Source: an uncultured Desulfobacteraceae bacterium (GTDB lineage Bacteria; Desulfobacterota; Desulfobacteria; Desulfobacterales; Desulfobacteraceae). Taken from it: 64,000 nt of DNA. The notes below the pieces were generated by a model, which did not search any database, was not told where the DNA came from, and saw only the letters and a program-made list of their open reading frames with translations. Positions within the stretch are counted from its first letter, which is position 1. The number at the start of each line of letters is the position of its first letter. The DNA lies in contig CAJWHT010000001.1 in NCBI GenBank assembly GCA_913041495.1, positions 1 to 64,000 on the forward strand. The letters run 5' to 3'. Of this stretch, positions 27,426-35,378 are shown piece by piece. The position numbers and the translations under genes are program-made.

Positions 27426-28631
27426 ATGAAAGCCGAAGAACTTATCGATCTTGAGGACCGGTTCGGGGCAAAAAACTATAAACCCCTGGATGTGGTGCTG
27501 TCTAAGGGGGAGGGTATCTGGGTATGGGATGTTGACGGCAATAAATACATGGACTGCCTGTCTGCCTATTCCGCAGTCAACCAGGGACACTGCCATCCTA
27601 AAATCCGGCAGGCCATGCTGGACCAGGCCCAGAAGCTGACCCTCACCTCAAGGGCCTTTAGAAACGATCAGCTGGCCCTGCTGTACGAGGAACTCTGCGA
27701 TCTGACCGATTCCCACAAGATGCTGCCCATGAACTCCGGTGCGGAAGCCGTTGAAACCGTTATCAAATGCGCTCGTAAGTGGGGCTACGAATCCAAAGGG
27801 GTGGCCGACGGCCAGGCGGAAATCATCGTCTGCCAGGACAATTTTCACGGCCGGACCCTGTCTATCATCGGTTTTTCCACAGATGATAATGCCCGTGAAA
27901 ACTTCGGCCCCTTCACTCCGGGGTTTAAAACCATTCCCTTTGGTGACGCCACGGCCCTGGAAGATGCCATTACCCCCAACACCGTGGCATTCATGGTGGA
28001 ACCGGTCCAGGGCGAAGCCGGCGTGATCATTCCGCCCAAGGGATATCTCCAGGACGTCCGCCGCATCTGCACCGAGAAAAATATTCTGATGATTCTGGAC
28101 GAAATCCAGACAGGCCTGGGCCGGACCGGCAAACTCCTGGCTGAAGAACACGACGGGGTCCAGGCTGACCTGACCCTGATCGGCAAGGCACTTTCCGGCG
28201 GTTTCTACCCCGTTTCCGCAGTACTGTCCAACGATGAGGTCTTAGGACTTCTCCAGCCCGGCCAGCACGGCTCCACCTTCGGCGGCAACCCCCTGGCCTG
28301 CGCCGTGGCAAGGGCCGCCCTCAAGGTGCTTGTGGAAGAAAATATGATTGAAAACGCCGCAAAGATGGGTGCCTATTTCCTGGAACAGCTCAAGACCATT
28401 GAGACCCCCATCATCAAAGAGGTCCGCGGCATCGGCCTCATGATCGCCATTGAGCTCGAAGACGGCACCCCGGGCGGGGCCCGGGCCATCTGTGAAGCCT
28501 TGATGCAGATGGGGATCCTCTGCAAGGAAACCCATACCTATACCATTCGCTTTGCACCGCCTTTGGTCATCACAAAAGAAGATATCGACTGGGCCGTGGA
28601 TAAGATTAAAACGGCCTTTGCCGATGCCTAA
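27426..28631 (+). CDS. rocD: Ornithine--oxo-acid aminotransferase
   Basis: 401-aa class III PLP aminotransferase that converts ornithine and 2-oxoglutarate to glutamate semialdehyde and glutamate, linking arginine/ornithine to proline metabolism. Family-typical stretches: [22 protein letters not shown]-type motif [48 protein letters not shown]-like [15 protein letters not shown], and catalytic Lys in [21 protein letters not shown] sits nine bases before ATG 27426, preferable to the ATG at 27420. Cytoplasmic; single gene closed by a strong bidirectional terminator. Confidence 0.9.
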   Translation: MKAEELIDLEDRFGAKNYKPLDVVLSKGEGIWVWDVDGNKYMDCLSAYSAVNQGHCHPKIRQAMLDQAQKLTLTSRAFRNDQLALLYEELCDLTDSHKMLPMNSGAEAVETVIKCARKWGYESKGVADGQAEIIVCQDNFHGRTLSIIGFSTDDNARENFGPFTPGFKTIPFGDATALEDAITPNTVAFMVEPVQGEAGVIIPPKGYLQDVRRICTEKNILMILDEIQTGLGRTGKLLAEEHDGVQADLTLIGKALSGGFYPVSAVLSNDEVLGLLQPGQHGSTFGGNPLACAVARAALKVLVEENMIENAAKMGAYFLEQLKTIETPIIKEVRGIGLMIAIELEDGTPGGARAICEALMQMGILCKETHTYTIRFAPPLVITKEDIDWAVDKIKTAFADA

Positions 28632-28691
28632 ACAAATCTGAACAGACGATTCTGATATGCCCGGGCACCTCTTCTCCGGTCCGGGCAAATG

Positions 28692-28727
28692 AAAACACCG
28701 GAACAGGGTATCCCGTTCCGGTGTTTT
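28692..28727. terminator. Bidirectional intrinsic terminator
   Basis: AAAACACCGGAAC pairs with GTTCCGGTGTTTT, and the loop itself closes with GGG/CCC. A-rich on one side and T-rich on the other, it serves both the rocD gene and the convergent aminotransferase gene. Confidence 0.8.
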
Positions 28728-28745
28728 AGTTTATTAGGCCTCGGT

Positions 28746-30044
28746 TTAAAACAGATCAATATTTTCTTTGAGAAACATCTTGAACCCGTCCTTGTCAGAT
28801 CCCGCTGCGGCAATTCTTGTGACCCCTTCGGATAAATCCTCCCGGCTTGAGGCCAGGGACAGCCGTATGAAATGCTGGTCCCGGGCACCGATGCTGCCGA
28901 AGGACGACCGGTCCAGCACGGCTACACCGTGACGGTAGAGGGCAAACATCTGGAAAAGGCCGGAAAAGGTGGTGCGGGCCTTTATCTCCTCCGGCAGGCT
29001 GTCATGGGCATCGGCAACACCCAGTCGGCGGCAGAGGCCTTCGATATCCGGGAAGGCGTAAAAGGCGCCTTTGGGCATCTTGCAGCGGATACCGTCGATC
29101 CGGTTGAGATCTTCGATCACCGTTTGGGCCCTGCGTTCAAAGGCGGCGGTCATCCCAGCCATCCAGCGTCCGGATTCGGGATGTTCCAGCGCCACCCTGG
29201 CCCCTTCCTGGTTGTAGGGCGGGATGCAGGAAAAATAGTTGATGTTGAGGCGTTTGAATGCCGTGGCTTCCTCAACCGTGGGGCAGACGATGTAACCAAT
29301 ACGGCCGCCGGTCCAGGCAAAGGATTTGGAAAAACCGGAGGCGATGAGGGTGCGTCCCTCCATTTGCGGCACCGAGGCAATAGAGGCATGGGACCTTTCC
29401 CCGAAAATGATGTTCTCGTAGATTTCGTCGGAATATACCCTTACATCCTGCGCGCAGCAGGATTGGATCACCCGGGCAACCGCCTCAAGGAGGGCGGCAT
29501 CCGCCACCCCGCCCGTGGGGTTGGAGGGGAAGTTCAGGATGATGAGTTTGGTTTTCGGTGTAATCAGTCGCCGTAGCTGCTCGGGGCTGAAGGTAAATCC
29601 GTCGGACGGATCAAGGTGAAGGGGAACGGGCACGGCCCCCACATATCTCACCATGGACTCGTAGATGGGGAATCCGGGACTTGGATAGATGATTTCATCA
29701 CCGGGATTGCAGTAGAGCTGCTGGGTGAAGGCAATGGAGGGTTTCCCCCCGGGAAAGACACAGACCTGGTCCGGTGAAATCGTCAGCCCCCGGCTTTCTC
29801 CCACCTGGCGGGCAATGGCCTGCCTGAGGCTGAGAAGCCCCTGGGGATCGCAGTACCGGGTATTGCCGGACCGCAGCTGGGACACCACCTCCTCAATCAC
29901 CCATTCCGGGGCATTGAAGTCCGGTTCGCCAAGATTCAGGCGGATGACCCGTTTCCCTTTGGCCGCCACCCGTGCAATATGGGGGCCGATTTTGAATGCG
30001 TTCTCCGTTCCCATCATCCGGGTGCGGTCTGCGAACAATGCCAT
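28746..30044 (-). CDS. Class I/II PLP-dependent aminotransferase (AspC-like)
   Basis: 432-aa fold-type I aminotransferase related to aspartate/aromatic aminotransferases: LNLGEPDFNAPEWV, NFPSNPTGG, YSDEIYENI and PLP-Lys in IASGFSKSFAWTGGRIGY, with the C-terminal substrate Arg in FIRLSLASS. GGAGG before ATG 30044 (MALFADRTRMM) overrides the TTG at 30059. Last gene of a probable three-gene minus-strand operon with an XRE-cupin regulator and an acyl-CoA ligase. Exact substrate not determined. Confidence 0.88.
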   Translation of the reverse strand: MALFADRTRMMGTENAFKIGPHIARVAAKGKRVIRLNLGEPDFNAPEWVIEEVVSQLRSGNTRYCDPQGLLSLRQAIARQVGESRGLTISPDQVCVFPGGKPSIAFTQQLYCNPGDEIIYPSPGFPIYESMVRYVGAVPVPLHLDPSDGFTFSPEQLRRLITPKTKLIILNFPSNPTGGVADAALLEAVARVIQSCCAQDVRVYSDEIYENIIFGERSHASIASVPQMEGRTLIASGFSKSFAWTGGRIGYIVCPTVEEATAFKRLNINYFSCIPPYNQEGARVALEHPESGRWMAGMTAAFERRAQTVIEDLNRIDGIRCKMPKGAFYAFPDIEGLCRRLGVADAHDSLPEEIKARTTFSGLFQMFALYRHGVAVLDRSSFGSIGARDQHFIRLSLASSREDLSEGVTRIAAAGSDKDGFKMFLKENIDLF

Positions 30045-30124
30045 GGGGTTTCCCTCCAAATAAGAACCGCCCGGCGGTGGGGCCGGGCGGCGGGTTGTGC
30101 TTCTTGCGCTTATCGCCTTGCCTT

Positions 30125-31792
30125 TTATCGCCTTTCCGGCCAGATTTCTTCGGACATTTCGGTGAGCTTGTACTTTTGAATCTTTCCGGATGCCGTCATG
30201 GGATATTCCGTTACAAAATGGACATATCTGGGGATCTTGTACCGGCTGATCTTGCCCCGGCAGAAGTCCTGGACATCGCTGGGTTCCACGTCCGCCCCTT
30301 CTTTCAGGATCACAAAGGCCCCCACTTCCTCTCCGTATTTCTTGGAGGGAACGGCCGCCACCTGGACATCCATGATTTCGTCCATGCGGTAGAGGAACTC
30401 TTCGATTTCCTTGGGATAGATGTTTTCGCCGCCCCGGATGATCATATCCTTGTGGCGTCCGGTGATGGACAGGTTGCCGTCTTCGTCCAGGATGCCCAGG
30501 TCCCCTGAGTGGAGCCAGCCGTCCGCGTCAATGGCTTCGGCCGTGGCTTCCGGGTTGTTGTAATAGCCCTTCATCACGGAGTAGCCCCGGCAGCAAACTT
30601 CTCCCTGGGCACCTGTGGGCAGCTCCTCCCCTGTTTCGGGGTCGATGACTTTTACCTCGATGTGGGGCAGGGCGCGGCCCACGGTTTCCACCCTGACCCG
30701 AAGATCGTCGTCGGTCCGGGTGTAGGTCATCACCGGGGAATTCTCGGTGAGGCCGTAGCAGATTGTGACATCGGTCATGTGCATCTTTTCGATCACCTGC
30801 TCCATCACATGGACCGGGCAGTTGGAGCCGGCCATGATGCCGGTGCGCAGGGATGAAAAATCAAATTTTTTGAACAGGGGGTGCTCCAGCACGGCGATGA
30901 ACATGGTGGGCACCCCGTAGAGGGCGGTACACTTTTCCTCTTCCACGGACATCATCACCTGGATGGGGTCAAAACCTTCCAGCACCACCATGCAGGTGCC
31001 GTGGTTCACGGCGGCCAGAACGCCCAGGACACATCCGAAGCAGTGGAACAGGGGAACGGGCAGGCAGAGCCGGTCGTTTTCCGTAAAGTGCTGGTTGGCA
31101 CCGATCCAATAGCCGTTGTTGCCGATGTTATAGTGCGTGAGCATTACCCCTTTGGGGAAGCCGGTGGTGCCGGAGGTGTACTGCATGTTCACCACGTCGT
31201 GGGGGCTTAAACGTTCCTGCCGCGCCAGGTAGTCGTCATCACTTACCATGACGGACAACGCCCGGATCTCCGGGATGGTGTACATACCCCGGTGTTTTTC
31301 AGGCCCCAGGAAGGCCACCCGCTTGAGATGGGGAAACCGTTCGCTTTTAAGATTCCCCCGCTCGCAGGTGCGCAGCTCTGGTACCAGTTCGTATACCGTG
31401 TTGATATAGTCCGTATCCTGGAAACCGTCGATGAGAAACAGGTTTTCCGACTCGGACTGGGTCAGCAGGTATTCAAGTTCAGCGGTTTTGTAGTTGGTAT
31501 TAACTGTCAGCAGTACCGCCCCGATTTTGGCTGTGGCAAACTGGAGGGTTACCCAGAAAGGGATATTGGTGGCCCAGACAGCGACCTTTTCGCCCTTCTG
31601 GACACCCAAGGCCATCAGCCCTTTGGCGGTTTCGTCCACAACCCGGGAAAATTCCTTCCAGGTCAGCCTGAAATCCCTGTCCACGTATACGATGGCCGGA
31701 TTGTCCGGGTAACGTGCCACAGTCCTGTCCAGGATCTGGCCCAGGGTCTCTTCTTTCAACGCAACGGTTTCGTCCACGATGTTATCTGTCAT
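30125..31792 (-). CDS. AMP-dependent acyl-CoA synthetase (FadD/ACSF2-like)
   Basis: 555-aa adenylate-forming ligase that activates a carboxylic acid with ATP and couples it to CoA. Motifs: P-loop YTSGTTGFPKGVMLTH, A5-type YGLTENSPVMT, A7 HSGDLG, A8 TGRHKDMIIRGGENIYPKEIEE, and A10 catalytic Lys PMTASGKIQKYKL. It is most like medium/long-chain fatty acyl-CoA synthetases. AGGAGG precedes the ATG. Downstream of the XRE-cupin gene by 26 bases, a pairing often seen in sulfate reducers, so the regulator probably controls it. Confidence 0.92.
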   Translation of the reverse strand: MTDNIVDETVALKEETLGQILDRTVARYPDNPAIVYVDRDFRLTWKEFSRVVDETAKGLMALGVQKGEKVAVWATNIPFWVTLQFATAKIGAVLLTVNTNYKTAELEYLLTQSESENLFLIDGFQDTDYINTVYELVPELRTCERGNLKSERFPHLKRVAFLGPEKHRGMYTIPEIRALSVMVSDDDYLARQERLSPHDVVNMQYTSGTTGFPKGVMLTHYNIGNNGYWIGANQHFTENDRLCLPVPLFHCFGCVLGVLAAVNHGTCMVVLEGFDPIQVMMSVEEEKCTALYGVPTMFIAVLEHPLFKKFDFSSLRTGIMAGSNCPVHVMEQVIEKMHMTDVTICYGLTENSPVMTYTRTDDDLRVRVETVGRALPHIEVKVIDPETGEELPTGAQGEVCCRGYSVMKGYYNNPEATAEAIDADGWLHSGDLGILDEDGNLSITGRHKDMIIRGGENIYPKEIEEFLYRMDEIMDVQVAAVPSKKYGEEVGAFVILKEGADVEPSDVQDFCRGKISRYKIPRYVHFVTEYPMTASGKIQKYKLTEMSEEIWPERR

Positions 31793-31818
31793 TTTCGCGT
31801 TGTCCTCCTGATTCCGGC

Positions 31819-32388
31819 TTATTCCGGCACGTAAATTACGGCATGGATTTCAGCTTTTTCCTCACCGGCGCAGGACACGTAGTGGGGGACGATGGAGTTG
31901 TAGTAGACGGAATCCCCGGCATTGAGGACGTGTATCTTGTTGCCGTAGATGACCTCAATTGATCCTTTGATCACGGCGATGAATTCTTCGCCCTCATGGG
32001 AAGACAGGATCTTGTCATTGGCGGATTCCGGAAGGATCTCAACGAAAAAGGGTTCCATGTGGCGGTCGGCCTTGCCTTTGCCTAAGGCGTAGAAGTTCAG
32101 GGCGGTTGTTTTGTTCTTGCCGTCCAAAACGGAAAATTCCGCAGCCCGTTCCGCCTGGCGGACGATATAGGGATCACTGGTTTCCTGGTCGTCCAGAAAG
32201 GTGCCCAGGCGAATGCCTAAGGCCCTGGCGATTTTCATCAGGGGGCCTAAGGGGGGGTAGACGTCTTCTTCCAACATGGTGCTGATAAAATCCGGGGCCA
32301 GGCCGGTGGCATCTGCCAGCCCCTGAACGTCCATTTCCCGTTTTTTCATAAATGAGATGATGCGCTGATTCACTTTTCCGCTCTGCAT
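31819..32388 (-). CDS. XRE-family regulator with C-terminal cupin domain
   Basis: 189 aa: N-terminal lambda-repressor-like HTH (IISFMKKREMDVQGLADATG, FISTMLEEDVYPPLGPLMKI) and a C-terminal cupin-2 barrel (SSHEGEEFIAVIKGSIEVIYG, LNAGDSVYYNSIVPHYVSC) that presumably binds a small effector. GGGAGGA ribosome site. First gene of the operon with the acyl-CoA ligase, so it likely senses an acid or acyl-CoA related to the ligase's substrate (inference). Confidence 0.9.
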   Translation of the reverse strand: MQSGKVNQRIISFMKKREMDVQGLADATGLAPDFISTMLEEDVYPPLGPLMKIARALGIRLGTFLDDQETSDPYIVRQAERAAEFSVLDGKNKTTALNFYALGKGKADRHMEPFFVEILPESANDKILSSHEGEEFIAVIKGSIEVIYGNKIHVLNAGDSVYYNSIVPHYVSCAGEEKAEIHAVIYVPE

Positions 32389-32423
32389 GGGTCCTCCCTA
32401 TCGCTGGTGTAGAAAAAGATAAT

Positions 32424-32452
32424 CCTATATTATATCGAATACCCTTTGTCAA
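32424..32452 (-). promoter_or_regulatory. Sigma70 promoter of the XRE-cupin operon
   Basis: On the minus strand TTGACA is followed after 17 bases by TATAGG, about 35 bases before the start codon. The spacer and -10 contain the palindrome-like ATATAATAT, a possible autoregulatory site. Confidence 0.6.
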
Positions 32453-32601
32453 AAAAAACCATAAAGGCCTTTGGCAGACGCTTACGGCGGGCTAACACTA
32501 TTTTTACCCGGGTTGCCGGGAATAGGGGTTGTGATCGTAAATAATCTCTTGTAGAGTCCATAAACATACCCCTTTTGGAAATACATGCAAGGAACTAGAT
32601 A

Positions 32602-32868
32602 ATGAAGACCATAGAAGTAAATATCAAAGCACAGTTCATCGTACCCGATGAGTGGGAAGTGACCGATCATATGCCGGACCCAGAATTTCCGGATGACATC
32701 AGGCGGGTGTTGAAAATAGAAGATCAGTTCTACGATTTCTTTCCGGAATGCCTGGTAAAGGTGGAGGATCCCGATGTGGTAATCTGGTCGGCGGACGAAG
32801 GCCGTACCGAGGAGATAATCGACTGTATGGACGCCTTCCAGGTGGACATCCGGGAGAAGAATACCTGA
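32602..32868 (+). CDS. Hypothetical acidic protein (88 aa)
   Basis: Small soluble acidic protein (MKTIEVNIKAQFIVPDEWEV; PDVVIWSADEGRTEEIIDCM) with an alpha/beta-looking pattern and no recognised domain. The ATG follows CAAGGAAC at reasonable spacing. It ends 38 bases before the diadenylate cyclase gene and reads in the same direction, so the two are probably co-transcribed; a role in c-di-AMP signalling would be guesswork. Confidence 0.65.
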   Translation: MKTIEVNIKAQFIVPDEWEVTDHMPDPEFPDDIRRVLKIEDQFYDFFPECLVKVEDPDVVIWSADEGRTEEIIDCMDAFQVDIREKNT

Positions 32869-32906
32869 ACTGAGCCCAACCGTTTTTAGCCCTCCGGGAA
32901 GATATA

Positions 32907-34073
32907 ATGAATCTGACAGCCATTCTTTTTGATATCCGCCTGCCGGACATCGTGGACATCCTGCTGATCACCATCGTGGTCTACCAGTTTTACGCCTGGT
33001 TCTGGGGAACCCAGGCCTTTAAGGTCCTCGTGGGCCTTGCCATCCTAAGTCTGGTTTTTCTGGTGGCCAAATCCTGGGGGCTTATTCTCACCACCTGGGT
33101 ATTCCAGATCCTGTGGCCCGTATTCGTCATCATGCTGATTATCCTCTTTCAGAAGGAAATCCGGCAGATGCTGGAGCGGTTCAACCCCATGAAGATGATG
33201 GGCAACCGCCACGGCCGGTCAGGCAACGGATGGATTGAAGGATTTTCCGGCTGGATTTTCCAGGCGGCGAAAAAGCGCACCGGCGTGTTGGTGGTGTTCC
33301 AGAGAAGAAGCCTGGTGGACGATCATATCACCCGGGGACTTGACCTGAAGTCCGATCCCCAGCCGGAAATACTGTCCGCAGTATTTGATAAGGATTCCCC
33401 CCTTCACGACGGCGCCATGCTGGTGGTCAACGGCAAGGTGGTATCCGTTTCCTGCTTTCTGCCCCTGTCCACCCGGGACGATTTGCCACGGAACTGGGGC
33501 ACCCGGCACCGGGCCGCCCTGGGGCTGACAGAAAAGTGCGACGCAGGCGTCCTGGTGGTTTCCGAGGAACGGGGAACCGTCACCCTGATCGACGGCGGTG
33601 ACGTCATGGAAATGAAAACCCCTGAGGACCTCGCCCATGCCTTGAAAGACATGACCCGTGATCCCCGGACAGAACACGTGGATATAAAAACCCTTGTCCT
33701 GGGCTGGACCACCCGCAGGTTCCGCCCCAAACTCCTGGTCTTTTCCCTGGTCTTTGTCGTATGGCTGGCATTTGCCGGCCAGCAGGATCTTGAGAAAACC
33801 CTGGATGTCCCCCTGGGTGTCAGGAATCTTTCGGCCGGCCTGAAGGTGGCCGCCCCTGAAGATCCCCGCCTCACCATTACCTGCCGGGGACTTCGCAAGG
33901 ATATCAGCATATTGAATCCCAAAAACGTCAGCGCCTCCGTGGACCTGTCCGAAGCGGGCCCCGGCCAGGGCATATTCACCGTATCAACGGCCGATCTGAG
34001 CCTGCCCAACAAACGGATCCAGGTGGCCCGGATCACGCCGTCCACTGTTGTTATGATTCTTGAGGAAAAGTAG
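32907..34073 (+). CDS. cdaA: CdaA-type diadenylate cyclase fused to YbbR-like domain
   Basis: 388-aa membrane enzyme that makes the second messenger c-di-AMP from two ATP. Three N-terminal TM helices (about 13-33, 38-57, 63-82) lead to a DisA_N cyclase domain with the catalytic motifs LHDGAM (168-171) and TRHRAALGLTE (199-209). Uniquely, a fourth TM helix (about 272-290, LVFSLVFVVWLAFAG) follows and then a periplasmic domain of about 95 residues resembling one YbbR repeat (VPLGVRNLSAGLKV, PSTVVMILEE). In Bacillus and others, the YbbR protein CdaR is a separate partner that modulates CdaA; here both are one polypeptide. GGGAAGA upstream of the ATG. Confidence 0.88.
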   Translation: MNLTAILFDIRLPDIVDILLITIVVYQFYAWFWGTQAFKVLVGLAILSLVFLVAKSWGLILTTWVFQILWPVFVIMLIILFQKEIRQMLERFNPMKMMGNRHGRSGNGWIEGFSGWIFQAAKKRTGVLVVFQRRSLVDDHITRGLDLKSDPQPEILSAVFDKDSPLHDGAMLVVNGKVVSVSCFLPLSTRDDLPRNWGTRHRAALGLTEKCDAGVLVVSEERGTVTLIDGGDVMEMKTPEDLAHALKDMTRDPRTEHVDIKTLVLGWTTRRFRPKLLVFSLVFVVWLAFAGQQDLEKTLDVPLGVRNLSAGLKVAAPEDPRLTITCRGLRKDISILNPKNVSASVDLSEAGPGQGIFTVSTADLSLPNKRIQVARITPSTVVMILEEK

Positions 34074-34145
34074 GTCGGTGATCTGGGGGGATTGATTCTC
34101 TGTGAGCCCCGCTTCTTATACCTTATATTTTGTCAATTGGAAAAA

Positions 34146-34274
34146 TTAGCCCTTCATCGCTGAGAGTTTATCCCAGGCGATGTAATCGGCAATCTCGGGC
34201 GCTCTGTCTGTATTTTTGTCTCTTTTTTTAGCGTGGACAATTAGGTTGTGTCTGTGTAATAAAATGGAATGCAT
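34146..34274 (-). pseudogene. Possible 42-aa ORF or remnant
   Basis: A short minus-strand ORF (ends DRAPEIADYIAWDKLSAMKG) lies in the 195-base gap between the cyclase and the sulfotransferase gene. The C-terminal half looks protein-like, while the first part overlaps the start of the sulfotransferase gene and does not. It could be the 3' tail of a gene broken when the low-GC segment was inserted. Family not recognised; may be chance. Confidence 0.2.
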
Positions 34275-34997
34275 AAATTTCAGCAAAAATCCATTATCTA
34301 TGCACCTATGCCAAAAACGGCGAGCAACACTCTGCTAAGGCGGATGGAGTCTTGCTTGAATTGCGATATCATAACTCCGAAAAGTGGTGGTGGCATTGGT
34401 CATTTTTATATCGATAAACGATCGTTATTTCGCTCTTATGTATCTATTCTTTCAAAGAAAACGCCTATCATCTACCAGCATTTTCTTCCTTTGGAGAAGA
34501 ATCGTCAGCTTATTACAAAGCACCTTAACTGTGATGCTATTCCAAAGGTTATTGTTTCTGTTCGCAATATCTATGATGTTGCAGTTTCTTGTGCAGATCA
34601 TCAGCGCAATATAATTGGTCCGTGGTGGATCATGCGGGAAGAAAAAAAGTTTTTTGCTGAAGATAATGCAGAAACGCACTCTCATATGTGGAACGCTATC
34701 ATTTGTCTCAAGTTTTACGCTGCATGGGTTATTGCGGCTCAGATCGGTAAATGGGATGTCTGTTTTATAGATTTTGATGTAATTACGCAAAATCCTGAAG
34801 TTTGCTTAAAGACGATCGCTGATTTTTACGATATTGCTTTTAGTGGGGTTGATAGTGATAAGCTCAAAACAATCTCTGACAATGTCAATGTTGGAAAAAG
34901 TAGACGTGGGGAAGCTTTAGATATTGAGTATAAAAAAATGCTAAAGGAATTTTCTGGCAGTTTTAAAGGTGTCGATTTCACGCCCCTGGGTTTATAA
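34269..34997 (+). CDS. Sulfotransferase-like protein, low-GC
   Basis: 242-aa protein with the hallmarks of PAPS-dependent sulfotransferases: a 5'-phosphosulfate-binding loop near the N-terminus (YAPMPKTASNTLLRRM) and the 3'-phosphate-binding region (VIVSVRNIYDVAVSCADHQ) with Arg and Ser at the expected positions. Similar to the bacterial Sulfotransfer families that modify glycans or lipids. Cytoplasmic, no TM. GC content and codon use are clearly lower than in all flanking genes, indicating recent transfer. No Shine-Dalgarno of quality precedes ATG 34269. Acceptor unknown. Confidence 0.7.
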   Translation: MHKFQQKSIIYAPMPKTASNTLLRRMESCLNCDIITPKSGGGIGHFYIDKRSLFRSYVSILSKKTPIIYQHFLPLEKNRQLITKHLNCDAIPKVIVSVRNIYDVAVSCADHQRNIIGPWWIMREEKKFFAEDNAETHSHMWNAIICLKFYAAWVIAAQIGKWDVCFIDFDVITQNPEVCLKTIADFYDIAFSGVDSDKLKTISDNVNVGKSRRGEALDIEYKKMLKEFSGSFKGVDFTPLGL

Positions 34998-35131
34998 TAT
35001 CAAAGCCCCTGGAAATTATACGATCTATTATAAAACGCTTGTTTCAATATGTTTTTTCCTCTTAACCATTCCCTGTATGAGTGGGCTTGAAATAAAGTTG
35101 CGTGACCATTTTCAGATCACAGGATGGTGAT

Positions 35132-35344
35132 ATGACTTACAATCGATTGATCATCCGGGCCGAACTCCTCTATGATGGCCTCGGCTGTGCGGAAAAGAAA
35201 ACCACTGCCATCGCCGGCGCCAAGATCGAAGCGGTATCAAAATCATGCGCCACCCCGGACTATAAAGAGATCGTTACTCCCGTTGTCATTGATCCCCATT
35301 CCCAGATCGGTATGGAACGCCAGGCAGAGGTCGGGCCATGGTGA
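35132..35344 (+). pseudogene. Truncated amidohydrolase N-terminus
   Basis: The 70 residues read like the first strands of an imidazolonepropionase/dihydroorotase-type amidohydrolase: LIIRAELLYDGLG, AIAGAKIEAVSK, then IVTPVVIDPHSQIGMERQAEVG, where the family has (V/M)TPGxIDxHSHIGxxRxGE. The frame stops right after this, so more than 300 residues including most metal ligands are missing, and the second His of the HxH motif is Gln. The gene is therefore a remnant. It lies between the low-GC sulfotransferase gene and the giant regulator, marking a recombination scar. Confidence 0.6.
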
Positions 35345-35378
35345 TCCGTAACCGGAGCCGGGATTAGACGGTAGCCCC

